Assembly (NCBI RefSeq): GCF_001517585.1
Contig: NZ_FBYC01000004.1
Location: forward strand, 1,426,001-1,490,000
Direction of reading: 5' to 3'
Origin: Roseibaca calidilacus
GTDB lineage: Bacteria; Pseudomonadota; Alphaproteobacteria; Rhodobacterales; Rhodobacteraceae
Length of the DNA stretch: 64,000 nucleotides
The notes under the pieces are model-generated. The model had not been told where the DNA came from and did no database searches. It worked only from the letters and a program-made list of their open reading frames with translations. Made by a program: the position numbers and the translations under genes. Shown piece after piece: positions 17,004 through 25,733 of the stretch (positions within the stretch are counted from its first letter, which is position 1; each line of letters starts with the position of its first letter).

Positions 17004-17687
17004 CGCGGGCTGCTTGGCAGGGGCCGGTGGCGCGGCAAAGCGAAACCGCGCATTGGGGTTCAGCGCGCGCCACCCGGCCATGGCACTTGCTTCGGACGCG
17101 GCGGCAATGATGGCGGCGCGGCTATACCCCTCTAGCTGCAAGGCAAGGCGCTGGTGTTGCACCCCGTTGCGCCACAAATGCAGCCCCGCCGCCAGCCAGA
17201 CACAGCCGATCAGCGGCCAGCCCACGGGCAGCCCAAGCGCACAGACCGCCACGAACAGCGCCAGCCCCGACCACAGGCGCGATTGCGCCAGCCATATCGG
17301 CGGTGCCACCAAAGCCAGAAGCGATGGCGCGGTCGAGAACAGGTCGTGGCCCCCGCGCGGGCTGGCGACGATTTCCCAGTTGCGCAGCGTTTCGGGCGTG
17401 TCGGGCAGCGCGGCCAAGGTCTGTGGCACAGGTTCTGCCTGCCATTGCCCCAAATCCGCGCGGTCGGTCAGGATGGTGAACACTGCATCCTTGCGCTGAA
17501 AGCTCAATGCCGACGGCGCGGGATGTTGGAGGATGCGCTTTTGCAAGGCGGCCACGGAGCCGCGCCAAGCAGTTCCATTCACCCCCAACAAAATATCGCC
17601 CCCGCGCAGCCCGAACACATGGCCTGCATCCTCTGTGCGGCACCGCTTCAGAACAAGGACCGATTCTGGTGTCTTGTCATCGGCCAT
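16989..17687 (-). CDS. Membrane protein with PDZ-like N-terminus
   Basis: 232 residues. Residues 1-70 look PDZ-like (AGHVFGLRGGDILLGVNGTA is the usual G-D-x-I-x-x-V-N-G loop). Two or three hydrophobic segments follow around 120-170 (LLALVAPPIWLA; GLALFVAVCALGLPVGWPLI; VWLAAGLHLW) and then a soluble tail. No protease residues are seen. Third gene of a unit with the small membrane protein at 18413 and the bitopic protein at 17700, behind a sigma-54 promoter, so probably a motility accessory factor. In Rhodobacter sphaeroides the motF transcription unit also contains two genes of unknown role. Confidence 0.6.
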   Translation of the reverse strand: MADDKTPESVLVLKRCRTEDAGHVFGLRGGDILLGVNGTAWRGSVAALQKRILQHPAPSALSFQRKDAVFTILTDRADLGQWQAEPVPQTLAALPDTPETLRNWEIVASPRGGHDLFSTAPSLLALVAPPIWLAQSRLWSGLALFVAVCALGLPVGWPLIGCVWLAAGLHLWRNGVQHQRLALQLEGYSRAAIIAAASEASAMAGWRALNPNARFRFAAPPAPAKQPASELG

Positions 17688-17699
17688 GGCCTGCCCCCA

Positions 17700-18416
17700 T
17701 CATGGAAAGCTGAACGGGTTCGGCGGCGGTGGCGCGCTGCGCAGTACTGGCGCGGGGCGCGAGGCGGCGGGCTGTGCCGGAGCAGGCGCGGGCGCTGGCG
17801 GCGCCGCGGCTTCGGGGCGCGCACCCGGTGTCATATCAGGCGCGGCCACGGCCATCGGCAATTCGGCAAGCTGGCGGGTCAGGTTCAATTCCACTTCGGC
17901 CAAGGCGATCAGCATATCGCCGCATTGGTCGGGCGCGGCGGCGGCGACGGGCGCATTAGCGCTGGCCGCATCCTGCTGGGCCGCCATCGCTTCGCGCGTC
18001 AGATCCGCCAAACGCTGGTCAAGCTGCGCGATCAAGGCCTCTACAGATCCTTGATGCTGGTTGGCTTGGTCTTGTGCGGCAGTGCTGGCGGCTTTCATCT
18101 CGTCCAGCGCGGCATTCATGTCCATCAGGTTCTCGACAAAGCTGGCAGAGGCGCTGGCCTGCACCTCTGCGGCTTGCGACAGATGCCCCGAGGCGCGAAA
18201 CCAGCCCAGCGCCCCCACGCCCAAGGTCAGGACCGCGACCGCCGCAATCACGATCGCGGTCATACGGGTTTGCTTGGCAGTCTTGTCCAGCGCAAGGGCC
18301 GCGTCATTGCGCGCGGCAATGGCGGCCTCGGCCTCTGTTGCGGCCTCTGTGGCCAGTTTGGCGGCCTCTGTCGCCTGTTGGGCCAGTGTTTTCAGGTCTG
18401 GGGATCTGGTGGTCAT
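17700..18416 (-). CDS. Bitopic membrane protein, possible MotF
   Basis: 238 residues: a cytoplasmic Ala/Glu-rich helix (1-55), one membrane segment (MTAIVIAAVAVLTLGVGALG, about 55-75), a coiled coil facing the periplasm (95-150), and a Pro/Ala-rich C-terminal tail. The ATG at 18416 overlaps the stop of the upstream small gene. Rhodobacter sphaeroides MotF is a single-span protein essential for flagellar rotation, encoded by the first gene of an accessory transcription unit; topology and context fit, but the sequence is too low in complexity to be sure. The symbol is therefore left empty. Confidence 0.55.
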   Translation of the reverse strand: MTTRSPDLKTLAQQATEAAKLATEAATEAEAAIAARNDAALALDKTAKQTRMTAIVIAAVAVLTLGVGALGWFRASGHLSQAAEVQASASASFVENLMDMNAALDEMKAASTAAQDQANQHQGSVEALIAQLDQRLADLTREAMAAQQDAASANAPVAAAAPDQCGDMLIALAEVELNLTRQLAELPMAVAAPDMTPGARPEAAAPPAPAPAPAQPAASRPAPVLRSAPPPPNPFSFP

Positions 18417-18643
18417 GACCGATGTCCTTTGCCCATAAGCCTTTGGACCACGCGCGCGATCGGATGGCGCAGAATGGCCAAACCGGCCATCATGGCGCAT
18501 AGCAGGACAATCCCCTGCCGCGCAGGGTCAAGCGTGTCATCCATGGCCGAGACGATGAAGGCCAAGGCAAAGGCGGCAAAGCAAAAGCTGGCCAATCGCC
18601 GGGCTTGCTTGCATCTGGGGCAATCGGTGGCGAAACGGGGCAT
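18413..18643 (-). CDS. Small two-span membrane protein
   Basis: 76 residues with an N-terminal CPRC pair (Cys 8 and 11) before two hydrophobic helices (FCFAAFALAFIVSA; GIVLLCAMMAGLAIL) and a basic tail. RBS AGGA about eight bases before the ATG. First gene of the sigma-54-driven accessory operon downstream of flhB. I do not recognise the family. Confidence 0.6.
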   Translation of the reverse strand: MPRFATDCPRCKQARRLASFCFAAFALAFIVSAMDDTLDPARQGIVLLCAMMAGLAILRHPIARVVQRLMGKGHRS

Positions 18644-18687
18644 CTGGGCGGTCCTTTCCGGTCTGCGCGTCGGATATGCGACAAGGC

Positions 18688-18703
18688 TGCAAGGATCATG
18701 CCA
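18688..18703 (-). promoter_or_regulatory. Sigma-54 promoter of the accessory operon
   Basis: Minus strand TGGCATGATCCTTGCA, GG-N10-GC exact. It lies between the flhB stop and the first accessory gene, so these three genes do not depend only on read-through from flhB. Confidence 0.87.
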
Positions 18704-18742
18704 ACGGCTTGGCGCGTGTTTGTTTCGCTAAAGCGCCATGCC

Positions 18743-19885
18743 TTAGCCCGCGCGATTGCCCAGCCCGTCGAATTGCAGATCGGGCGGCAGGTCTATGTCG
18801 GGCAGATCGTCTTGCAGGCCGCGTTCCACCCGCCACACATGCGCCAAGACAGCCGCCACAGCGCCGAACAGCCCGTCATGGATGGGCTGGCCAATATCGC
18901 CAGTAAAATACAGCGCCCGCGCCAAGGGCGGCAAGCGCAGCACCGGGATATGCGCCGATTTTGCGCGCTCGATAACCTGAAAGGCCAGCCCATCGCGGCC
19001 AGATGCCAGCATGACCGGCACGTCATCTTGCCCCGGCACATAGCGCAGCGCGACCGCGAAATGGGCCGGGTTGACGATGACCGCGGTGGCTTGTCCCACA
19101 TCATCCAGCGCACCGCGTTCGCGCGCCGCGCGCTGGCTGGCTTGCATCTGCAATTGACGCAGCTTGCTCTTCACCTCTGGAGAGCCGTTATCTTCGCGGT
19201 TCTCACGCTTCACTTCGCTTGGGGTCATGCGCAGTTGCGTGCGGTGTTTGTGGCTTTGCCACAGCAGATCGGCCAGCGCGATCCCCCCCAGCACAAGGCA
19301 CATTCCGGTAAAAATGCCCAAGGTCAGACGAAACACAACGCGCAGGGCATCGCCCAAGGGCACAAGGCCCAGCACGGTCAGCCCGTCCAACCCCAGATAC
19401 ACGCCGCCCAGAACCACCGTTCCCAGCAGCGTGACCTTGCCAATCGCCTTGGACAATTCCACCAAAGAGTTCAGCGAAAACATGCGCCCGAAGCCCTTTA
19501 GCGGGTCGATCTTTTCGGGCTTGAAGGCAAAGCCCTTCACCGACCAGTTCAGCCCGCCGATAGCGATTTGCGTGCCGATCATCAGCAGCATCACAGGCAG
19601 CCCGATCAGCCCGGCCGCCAGCAATATATCGCGCCCCGCATACCCCAGCGCCGCCAGCAGCGCATCGGGTTCCAGATTGCTGGGCGCGTTCAAATAGGCG
19701 CGCCAGCGTTGCAGGATCGCGCCGCCCAGCACGGGCAAGGTCAGCAAGATCACCGTTGCCGCCGAAATCGCCGCAAAGACCAGCATTTCCTGAGAGGTCA
19801 GAACCTGCCCATCCTTGCGCGCCTGATCCAGCTTGCGTGGCGTCGGCTCTTCCGTGCGTTCGGCGCTTTCGTCTTGCTCTGCCAT
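18743..19885 (-). CDS. flhB: Flagellar export switch protein FlhB
   Basis: 380 residues: a conserved start (SAERTEEPTPRKLDQARKDG), four membrane segments up to about residue 210, and the cytoplasmic domain that switches export from rod/hook to filament substrates. The autocleavage motif, normally NPTH, reads NPAH here (VIVNPAHFAVALRY). The Asn-Pro bond cut by the reaction is intact, so cleavage is probably still possible. Ten bases downstream of fliR, last gene of fliOPQR-flhB. Confidence 0.95.
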   Translation of the reverse strand: MAEQDESAERTEEPTPRKLDQARKDGQVLTSQEMLVFAAISAATVILLTLPVLGGAILQRWRAYLNAPSNLEPDALLAALGYAGRDILLAAGLIGLPVMLLMIGTQIAIGGLNWSVKGFAFKPEKIDPLKGFGRMFSLNSLVELSKAIGKVTLLGTVVLGGVYLGLDGLTVLGLVPLGDALRVVFRLTLGIFTGMCLVLGGIALADLLWQSHKHRTQLRMTPSEVKRENREDNGSPEVKSKLRQLQMQASQRAARERGALDDVGQATAVIVNPAHFAVALRYVPGQDDVPVMLASGRDGLAFQVIERAKSAHIPVLRLPPLARALYFTGDIGQPIHDGLFGAVAAVLAHVWRVERGLQDDLPDIDLPPDLQFDGLGNRAG

Positions 19886-19894
19886 TGCGGTCCC

Positions 19895-20704
19895 TTATCG
19901 CGGCAAGGGCCAAAGCCCATCAAGCGTTGTCAAACTGTCATTGGCAAGGTTTGCAAAGCCCAAGAACATTTCTGGTGCGGCCAGCCACAGCAAGAAGAAC
20001 ATGATGAGGATGGTCAGCGGAAAGCCCACCGAGAACAGGTTCATCTGCGGGGCGGACCGGGTCAGCACCCCGACCGACAGGTTCAGCACCACCAACCCGG
20101 CCACAACCGGCAACATCAACGACGCGGCCAGCGCGAACATTGACGCGCCCGCCATGATGCCCGCGCGGCTTAGCGCGGCAATGTCCAGTTCTGCCCCAGG
20201 CGGAAAGCTGGCATAGCTGTCCAGCATGATGCGCAAGGCCATCAGGTGCCCATTCATGCCCAGAAAGACCAACAGCAAGGCAAGGCTGAAAAACTGCGCC
20301 AGAACAGGGCTTTGCCCGGCGGCGGTCGGGTCCAGTTGCACTGCAAAGCCCAAGCCTGCCGCATTGGCGATCTGATCGCCCGCAATGCTGGCGGCGGCGA
20401 ACAGGATGGTCAGCACCAGCCCTGCCACCACGCCCACCGCGATTTCGGCAAGGACCAATGGTATAGCCGACAAGGCGGCAAGGCTGTCGGCATCGGGCAT
20501 ATCATATAGCTGAGGCACGACCAGCGACAGGCAGACGGCCGCGACAATCCGCACCGGCAGCGGCACAAAGCGCCCCCCAAACGCAGGCGATGCGATCAGG
20601 AAGGCACCAATGCGCAACATGGCAAAAAGCTGCGCCGCCAGCAGGTCCGCCATGCTGGCCAAATCCAGCCCCGGCAGGGTGACAACGGCACCTTCCACCA
20701 GCAC
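19895..20704 (-). CDS. fliR: Flagellar export gate protein FliR
   Basis: 269 residues with about six hydrophobic segments. The N-terminal pattern (QLFAMLRIGAFLIASPAFGG, then RFVPLPVRIVAAVCLSL) is typical of FliR, which caps the FliP5-FliQ4-FliR1 export pore. Starts three bases after fliQ. Confidence 0.94.
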   Translation of the reverse strand: MLVEGAVVTLPGLDLASMADLLAAQLFAMLRIGAFLIASPAFGGRFVPLPVRIVAAVCLSLVVPQLYDMPDADSLAALSAIPLVLAEIAVGVVAGLVLTILFAAASIAGDQIANAAGLGFAVQLDPTAAGQSPVLAQFFSLALLLVFLGMNGHLMALRIMLDSYASFPPGAELDIAALSRAGIMAGASMFALAASLMLPVVAGLVVLNLSVGVLTRSAPQMNLFSVGFPLTILIMFFLLWLAAPEMFLGFANLANDSLTTLDGLWPLPR

Positions 20705-20707
20705 CCC

Positions 20708-20974
20708 CTAGCGAATGTCTTGGACCTGTTCGAACACGAACAGGAAGTAATCGGACAAGGTGCCCAGCATCAGCGCCGACCCAAGCGCCATGGCGATGAA
20801 CACCACCGCCAGCTTGGGCACAAAGCTGAGCGTTTGCTCGTTGATGGATGTCGCTGCTTGCAGCACCCCGATCAGCAACCCCACGCCCAAGGCCACGGCC
20901 AAAACCGGGCCTGCCACTTTCAAAATGGTGAAATAGGCAAGCTGCAATTGTTCCGATGCTTCGGTATAGTCCAT
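20708..20974 (-). CDS. fliQ: Flagellar export gate protein FliQ
   Basis: 88 residues, two membrane hairpin helices, with the conserved segment LIGVLQAATSINEQTLSFVP followed by KLAVVF. Forms the export pore with FliP and FliR. Between fliP and fliR with three-base gaps. Confidence 0.95.
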   Translation of the reverse strand: MDYTEASEQLQLAYFTILKVAGPVLAVALGVGLLIGVLQAATSINEQTLSFVPKLAVVFIAMALGSALMLGTLSDYFLFVFEQVQDIR

Positions 20975-20977
20975 AGG

Positions 20978-21715
20978 TTACCCCCCCATGCCATAGCCTG
21001 CGGCCAGCGACCCCACGGTCAGCGCCCAGCCATCAACCAGCACGAACAGCAGCAGCTTGAACGGCAGCGCCACCATGATGGGCGACACCATCATCATGCC
21101 AAGCGCCATCAGAATAGAGGCGATCACGATATCGATGACCAGAAAGGGCAGGAACAGCAGGAACCCGATCTGGAAGGCGGTTTTCAGCTCGGACGTCAGG
21201 AACGCGGGCAGCAGAACATGAAAGGGCACCGTGTCAGAGGATTCGAACGGGCCTGCACCCGCCATATCGGCAAACATCAGCAAATCCGATTGCCGCGTAT
21301 GTTCGACCATGAAGGCCTTGATGATCACGCTGGCACGTTCCAGCGCCTCGGTTTGTGGCAGCGCGCCATCCAGCGCCGGGCCAATCGCGGTTTCGTAGAT
21401 TTCAGAGAAAACCGGCTGCATGACGAAGAAGGTCAAGAACAACGCCAGCGCGATCAGCACTTGGTTGGGCGGCGTTTGCTGCGTGCCAAGTGCTTGGCGC
21501 AGAATGGACAGCACGATCACAATGCGGGTGAAGGCGGTCATGCCCAACAGCAAGGATGGCAACACCGTCAGTGCCGTCATCAGCGCCAGAATCTGCAAGG
21601 ACAAGGACCAGCTTGTGCCACCCTCGCCTTCGGTCATGGTCAGCGCAGGCAGACCTTGGGCCTGTGCCGCCACAGGCAGAAGCACCAAGAAAACGGCAAG
21701 GATGGGGCGGATCAT
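20978..21715 (-). CDS. fliP: Flagellar export gate protein FliP
   Basis: 245 residues with a cleavable signal peptide (ending about AQAQG) and four membrane segments. Family landmarks are visible: SLQILALMTALTVLPSLLLG, TRIVIVLSILRQALGTQQTP, and the C-terminal PFLVIDIVIASILMALGMMM. The ATG at 21715 overlaps the fliO stop (ATGA), which fixes the start. Confidence 0.95.
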   Translation of the reverse strand: MIRPILAVFLVLLPVAAQAQGLPALTMTEGEGGTSWSLSLQILALMTALTVLPSLLLGMTAFTRIVIVLSILRQALGTQQTPPNQVLIALALFLTFFVMQPVFSEIYETAIGPALDGALPQTEALERASVIIKAFMVEHTRQSDLLMFADMAGAGPFESSDTVPFHVLLPAFLTSELKTAFQIGFLLFLPFLVIDIVIASILMALGMMMVSPIMVALPFKLLLFVLVDGWALTVGSLAAGYGMGG

Positions 21716-21987
21716 GCCTGCGCCCCTGCCGCCGGGCCACCCAAGGGCTGAACGGAACAATTGCCGCCCTTCCCCTGAACGACCAGAAATTCACGGCCAT
21801 CCACCGCCAGCAGCACGGCGCGTTGGTTGGCCCCCAGCGCAAGCGTGTCCTGCACCTGCAAACGGCGGCCCTGCGCCAGCTTGCGCGACAGCCCGTGTTT
21901 GTTGCGATGAACGAAAACCCATGCCGCGCCCAGCGCCGCCATGAACAGGCCAAGCGTAACCAGCCGGTCGAATGTCAGAATATCCAT
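21712..21987 (-). CDS. fliO: Flagellar protein FliO
   Basis: 91 residues: one N-terminal membrane segment (LVTLGLFMAALGAAWVFV) and a small cytoplasmic beta domain with the FliO pattern VQDTLALGANQRAVLLAVDG, then REFLVVQG. Assists assembly of the FliP ring. First gene of fliOPQR-flhB, with a sigma-54 promoter 50 bases upstream. Confidence 0.88.
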   Translation of the reverse strand: MDILTFDRLVTLGLFMAALGAAWVFVHRNKHGLSRKLAQGRRLQVQDTLALGANQRAVLLAVDGREFLVVQGKGGNCSVQPLGGPAAGAQA

Positions 21988-22036
21988 GCAGCACCAAATC
22001 TACCTGCGGGAATGCCCCGCGATCTGGGCATGATGC

Positions 22037-22052
22037 TGCAAGGATCGTGCCA
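22037..22052 (-). promoter_or_regulatory. Sigma-54 promoter of fliOPQR-flhB
   Basis: Minus strand TGGCACGATCCTTGCA, perfect GG-N10-GC, in the short gap between fliN and fliO. Confidence 0.9.
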
Positions 22053-22064
22053 TGCGCGGCGGTG

Positions 22065-22349
22065 TCAGACCACGTCGGCGCGTTCTTCGGGGGTTATGAT
22101 CTGGCCAAAGCGAATGCCAAAGCGTTCGCCGACCATCACGACCTCGCCCTTGGCGATGGGGGTGCCATTGACCAGCACATCCAGCGGATCGCCCGCCATG
22201 CGGTTCAGTTCGACCACCGACCCTTCGGACAGGCGCAGCAAGTCGCGAATGGTCAGCTGCGTGCGTCCCACTTCGACAGTCAGCGCCACGTCAATATTTT
22301 CCAGCAGGCGCAAATGGTCGGGCGCCGTGGGTTTTGCATCATTCGGCAT
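22065..22349 (-). CDS. fliN: Flagellar switch protein FliN
   Basis: 94 residues, almost entirely the SpoA-type C-ring domain: NIDVALTVEVGRTQLTIRDL, LRLSEGSVVELNRMAGDPLD, VLVNGTPIAKGEVVMVGERF, GIRFGQI. Forms the base of the C ring with FliM and docks FliH. Overlaps the end of fliM by 11 bases. Confidence 0.95.
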   Translation of the reverse strand: MPNDAKPTAPDHLRLLENIDVALTVEVGRTQLTIRDLLRLSEGSVVELNRMAGDPLDVLVNGTPIAKGEVVMVGERFGIRFGQIITPEERADVV

Positions 22350-23343
22350 GGCTTAGTCCTTTTTGGCTTTGGGGCGCAATCGCCCGCAAGATCGACACGG
22401 CCGCATGGCCGTTCTGCGCGCCCGGCTGGGCTTGGAACATCGGCACGCCATCGACCAACACATCCACCGCGCTGCCCAATGACACCGGGACCACGTCGCC
22501 ATCTTCCAGCCGCATCAGCCGGGCCACCGAAAGCTGCGGCTGGCACAACCGCGCCGAGACGGTCAACGGAATGCCAAGGATCGCGGCTTCCAGCCGTTCA
22601 CGCCAGTTGCGATCCTCTGTCAACTGGTCAGACTGCATCCGAGAGCGCAACTGGCTGGAGATCGGCTTCAATATCTGAAGCGGGTAGACAATGTCGAATG
22701 TCGCCGCCTCATGACCCGGAATTTCCACTATAAATGAACAGCATACGACCTTTTCTTCATTTTCGGCAAAGGCCATAAACTGCATATTCTCTTCGCGGCT
22801 TATGGCGTTGAACCCCACGGTCACCAGATCGCGCCACGCAAGTTCCAGCGCCGAATTCAGCCGGTCGGTGATCAGTTCGATCACCCTGTGTTCTGCGGCG
22901 GTAAATTCGGTGCGGTGCAGCTTGGGCCCGTCCACCCCACCGCCGTAATAGGCATTGGTCAGACGCGCGATAAACTCGGGCGGGAACACCATAAGCTGGT
23001 TACCGCGCAGCGCATCGGACGCGCTGATGGTCAGCGAGACGAAATTCTCTTGCCCGTTGCGGTAGTCCTCGAATGTCATCAACTCCGGCAGAAAGCTGGA
23101 CAGGCGCGGCTGGAAGCGCAACAGCGGCATGAAGGCAGATCGCGCCACGCGGCAGAACCGCTCATGCACAATGCGCAGACCATGGTATTCGCCAATGCCG
23201 GCATCTTGCGTTTTGGCAAAAGAGAACGGCCTGACCGGTTGCCCGTTATGAAATTCTGTTTCGTCATCGCCGCCGAAATCGGCTGTCAACCCGCCGACAA
23301 GGGCCGCGACCTCTGTCGAGGAAAGCTTGCGTTGCTTTGCCAT
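22339..23343 (-). CDS. fliM: Flagellar switch protein FliM
   Basis: 334 residues. The CheY-binding N-terminal motif, normally LSQxEIDAL, is present in a weak form (KLSSTEVAALVGGL). The central CheC-like domain (RHRV-type segment TAAEHRVIELITDRLNSALE) and the C-terminal SpoA domain (LQVARLMRLEDGDVV type) follow. The altered N-terminal box may reflect adaptation to this organism's CheY set. Eight bases after fliL. Confidence 0.93.
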   Translation of the reverse strand: MAKQRKLSSTEVAALVGGLTADFGGDDETEFHNGQPVRPFSFAKTQDAGIGEYHGLRIVHERFCRVARSAFMPLLRFQPRLSSFLPELMTFEDYRNGQENFVSLTISASDALRGNQLMVFPPEFIARLTNAYYGGGVDGPKLHRTEFTAAEHRVIELITDRLNSALELAWRDLVTVGFNAISREENMQFMAFAENEEKVVCCSFIVEIPGHEAATFDIVYPLQILKPISSQLRSRMQSDQLTEDRNWRERLEAAILGIPLTVSARLCQPQLSVARLMRLEDGDVVPVSLGSAVDVLVDGVPMFQAQPGAQNGHAAVSILRAIAPQSQKGLSHAE

Positions 23344-23350
23344 GGCGCGC

Positions 23351-23941
23351 CTATTGCAGCACGAAAGACGGGAAAAACACGCCTTCGACGCCCCCGAAAC
23401 CTTCGATGGCTTCCAGACGCTCGTTGATCGCGTCGCGCAGGGCGGCGGCCATGCGTTCGCGCCCGTCGCGGCTGCTCATTTCGTCCTCTGTGAAGCTGCC
23501 GATCACCGCCAGCATATCGGAACGCAGCGCCGCTTGATGGGTTTCGACATGCTCCATCACCTTGGCGTCATACTGGGTGGACAGCGTCACCCCCAGTTGG
23601 ATGAACCGGCGCGAGCCTTGCGGATTGGTGGTCAGCGCCTCTTCGAAACTGAAATAGGTCGTCTCAAACACCCCGTCCTCAGGGGTTGTGCGCGTCTGCT
23701 CTGGCATACCGCGCGCGCCACCTTCGCCCTCGGCAGGCGTAGAGTCTGCGGGTTCGATCATCCGCAGCGCTTGCGACATGGGCGAATTCGCATCCGAATA
23801 CAGAAACCACCCTGCACCAAAGCCGATGCCAGCGAATAAGGCAGCCGTCAGCGGCAGCCCCAGCAGCAGCAACAGTTTGCCGCCCTTCTTTTTCGGGGCG
23901 TCGTCGGTCACGTCGTCGGTGTTTTTCTCTTTGTCAGCCAT
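23351..23941 (-). CDS. fliL: Flagellar stator-associated protein FliL
   Basis: 196 residues: charged cytoplasmic N-terminus with a KKKGG stretch, one membrane helix (LLLLLGLPLTAALFAGIGFG) and a periplasmic domain that in FliL surrounds the stator units. C-terminal pattern DAINERLEAIEGFGGVEGVF, then FPSFVLQ, is usual for the family. Ten bases after fliK. Confidence 0.9.
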   Translation of the reverse strand: MADKEKNTDDVTDDAPKKKGGKLLLLLGLPLTAALFAGIGFGAGWFLYSDANSPMSQALRMIEPADSTPAEGEGGARGMPEQTRTTPEDGVFETTYFSFEEALTTNPQGSRRFIQLGVTLSTQYDAKVMEHVETHQAALRSDMLAVIGSFTEDEMSSRDGRERMAAALRDAINERLEAIEGFGGVEGVFFPSFVLQ

Positions 23942-23950
23942 GATGGGCCT

Positions 23951-25267
23951 TTATGCGATAAGGTTCACAAGTCGGGTCGCGGGTGCAGGGGCTAAAACCG
24001 GGTCAGTCGGGCCAAGGCCAGAAGGGCTATGCCCATCGGGCTGCCCCCCCTGCTCTTGCGGTGCGCGCCGCTCTGGCGCTGTGTCATGCCCTGCAAGCGT
24101 CATACCAAGTCGTTCCAGATCGGTGGCCAATTGGCGCTGCGCCTCTGACAAAAGCCTTGCAGCCTCTGGGTTTTCGGCGGCGAACAACACCGATGCGCTA
24201 TCGCCCTGCACGCTGACAGAAACGGTCATGCGCCCCAGTTCCTCGGGGGCCAGTTCCAGCACCATCGTGCCACCCCCGGCCTCTGCCAAGTTTGCAACCG
24301 GCCCCTCGATCAATTGCGCGGTCCAGTCCGGGGCGAACATCGGCAAGGGCATACCCAGCGCACCCAGCGCACCCGGCGCGGGCGGCACAGCCGCAGGCGT
24401 GGCGGATACAGGGGCGGCCATAGGCGCGCCGCCTGTATCAACCGGTAGGGATGCAGCCTCAATCGGGCCGGGCAGCGGCGGCGCAATCGGGGCAATTGCG
24501 GGCAGCGCGGGGGCGGACATGGCAGGCCCGATTGCCCGGATTGGCAGGTTGGCCGCAGGTTTTGGCACTTGGCCAGACCCAAGGCCGCGCGCAATGCTGG
24601 ACACAAAATTTGCGGTGGCGTTTTCAGCGTCTGCCCTTTGTCCAGGCAAGGCAGGCGCGGCCATCAGCTTTTCCGGAACTGCCAGCTTCGTAGGCATAGA
24701 TTGGCTGACCATAACCGTGGACAAAGCAGAGCCAAGCTGCAACGCGGTCTTCGGTGACGGCATTGGAGTGATGGTCCGATCCAGCGGTATGGCTGGCAGC
24801 GCGGGGGTGACCGTTTCCGGGGCAACGGCCTCTGCCAGTGCGACCCGCATCGCGGCCAAGGGTTTTGCGGTATCAGGCAAAAACTCTGGTCCGGCCCCTA
24901 GCGGTATTTTGGCCATGGGGTCAGCCCTCTCTCCCTCGCTTGGGGGAACCAGCACTTGGCCGGGCATGAAAGGCGTTGAAACGCTGGGCGCACCCATCGC
25001 GCCACCCTCTGCGCCATGGCCTGTTTGGGCCGTCTGGCCGGGTTGCAGCACGGCCACCAACGCGGCCAAAGGGTCTTGTGGCGCATCTGGCGCAGGGTCC
25101 GCGTCGGGAACCGGCCCCGCATCACTCGGGGCCAGTTCTGCTAAAACGCTGTCCATCAGCGCACTGAAAGCACCCCGCTTTTCGCCATCCACCTGTCCGA
25201 CAGACAGGATGGACGCAAACCCGTCGGGCTTGTTTGGAACATTCAGAAGGGCAGAGATCAGCGTCAT
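23951..25267 (-). CDS. fliK: Hook-length control protein FliK
   Basis: 438 residues. The long N-terminal part is Pro/Ala-rich and low in complexity, as in FliK rulers. The conserved C-terminal domain is clear: GGGTMVLELAPEELGRMTVS, VSVQGDSASVLFAAENPEAA, RLLSEAQRQLATDLERLGMT. FliK measures the hook and triggers the FlhB specificity switch. Starts a separate unit (fliKLMN) from its own sigma-54 promoter rather than continuing from fliJ. Confidence 0.88.
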   Translation of the reverse strand: MTLISALLNVPNKPDGFASILSVGQVDGEKRGAFSALMDSVLAELAPSDAGPVPDADPAPDAPQDPLAALVAVLQPGQTAQTGHGAEGGAMGAPSVSTPFMPGQVLVPPSEGERADPMAKIPLGAGPEFLPDTAKPLAAMRVALAEAVAPETVTPALPAIPLDRTITPMPSPKTALQLGSALSTVMVSQSMPTKLAVPEKLMAAPALPGQRADAENATANFVSSIARGLGSGQVPKPAANLPIRAIGPAMSAPALPAIAPIAPPLPGPIEAASLPVDTGGAPMAAPVSATPAAVPPAPGALGALGMPLPMFAPDWTAQLIEGPVANLAEAGGGTMVLELAPEELGRMTVSVSVQGDSASVLFAAENPEAARLLSEAQRQLATDLERLGMTLAGHDTAPERRAPQEQGGQPDGHSPSGLGPTDPVLAPAPATRLVNLIA

Positions 25268-25300
25268 GACCGGGCCTGTGCTATCGCGTTACAACCGCGT

Positions 25301-25316
25301 TGCAAGTTGCGTGCCG
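25301..25316 (-). promoter_or_regulatory. Sigma-54 promoter of fliKLMN
   Basis: Minus strand CGGCACGCAACTTGCA: GG-N10-GC with a TTGCA -12 box; only the first base departs from consensus. In the gap between fliJ and fliK. Confidence 0.82.
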
Positions 25317-25325
25317 AAACGCCGC

Positions 25326-25733
25326 CTAGCGCGCGCGATATGGGACTGCCGCATCATGGCGGTCCTGCGCGGCCTCTGCTTCCTCGCGGTGCGCGCGGCG
25401 CGCGGCCTGTTGCGCGTGTTGGTGCCGGCGCAATTGGTGCTGCAATTCACCGCGCGCGGCATGGGCTTGGTCAGACGCGGTTTGCGCAAGCTCTGCCTGC
25501 CGGGCCTGTTCGACCCCAAGGCTGTGCGACAGGCGCGCCGTATCGCGCAATTGCGCCACGCTGACAGGGCCGGATGCCGGGCGCAGACTGTCCAAAAGCA
25601 CCGCCAAACGGTCTTGCGCGGCTTGCGCCTGCTGCGCTTGGTGTTGCGCCGCCTGTATCCAATGCGCGCTTTGCGCCATGCGCACAAAGACCCGTTGCGC
25701 CTGCAAATGAAACAGCCTGCTGCGCATCGTCAC
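25326..25733 (-). CDS. fliJ: Flagellar export chaperone FliJ
   Basis: 135 residues, almost entirely a Gln/Ala/Arg-rich coiled coil, as expected for FliJ, the stalk that links the FliI hexamer to FlhA. Sequence conservation of FliJ is low; the call rests on coiled coil, length and position directly after fliI (overlap of four bases). Confidence 0.8.
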   Translation of the reverse strand: MTMRSRLFHLQAQRVFVRMAQSAHWIQAAQHQAQQAQAAQDRLAVLLDSLRPASGPVSVAQLRDTARLSHSLGVEQARQAELAQTASDQAHAARGELQHQLRRHQHAQQAARRAHREEAEAAQDRHDAAVPYRAR

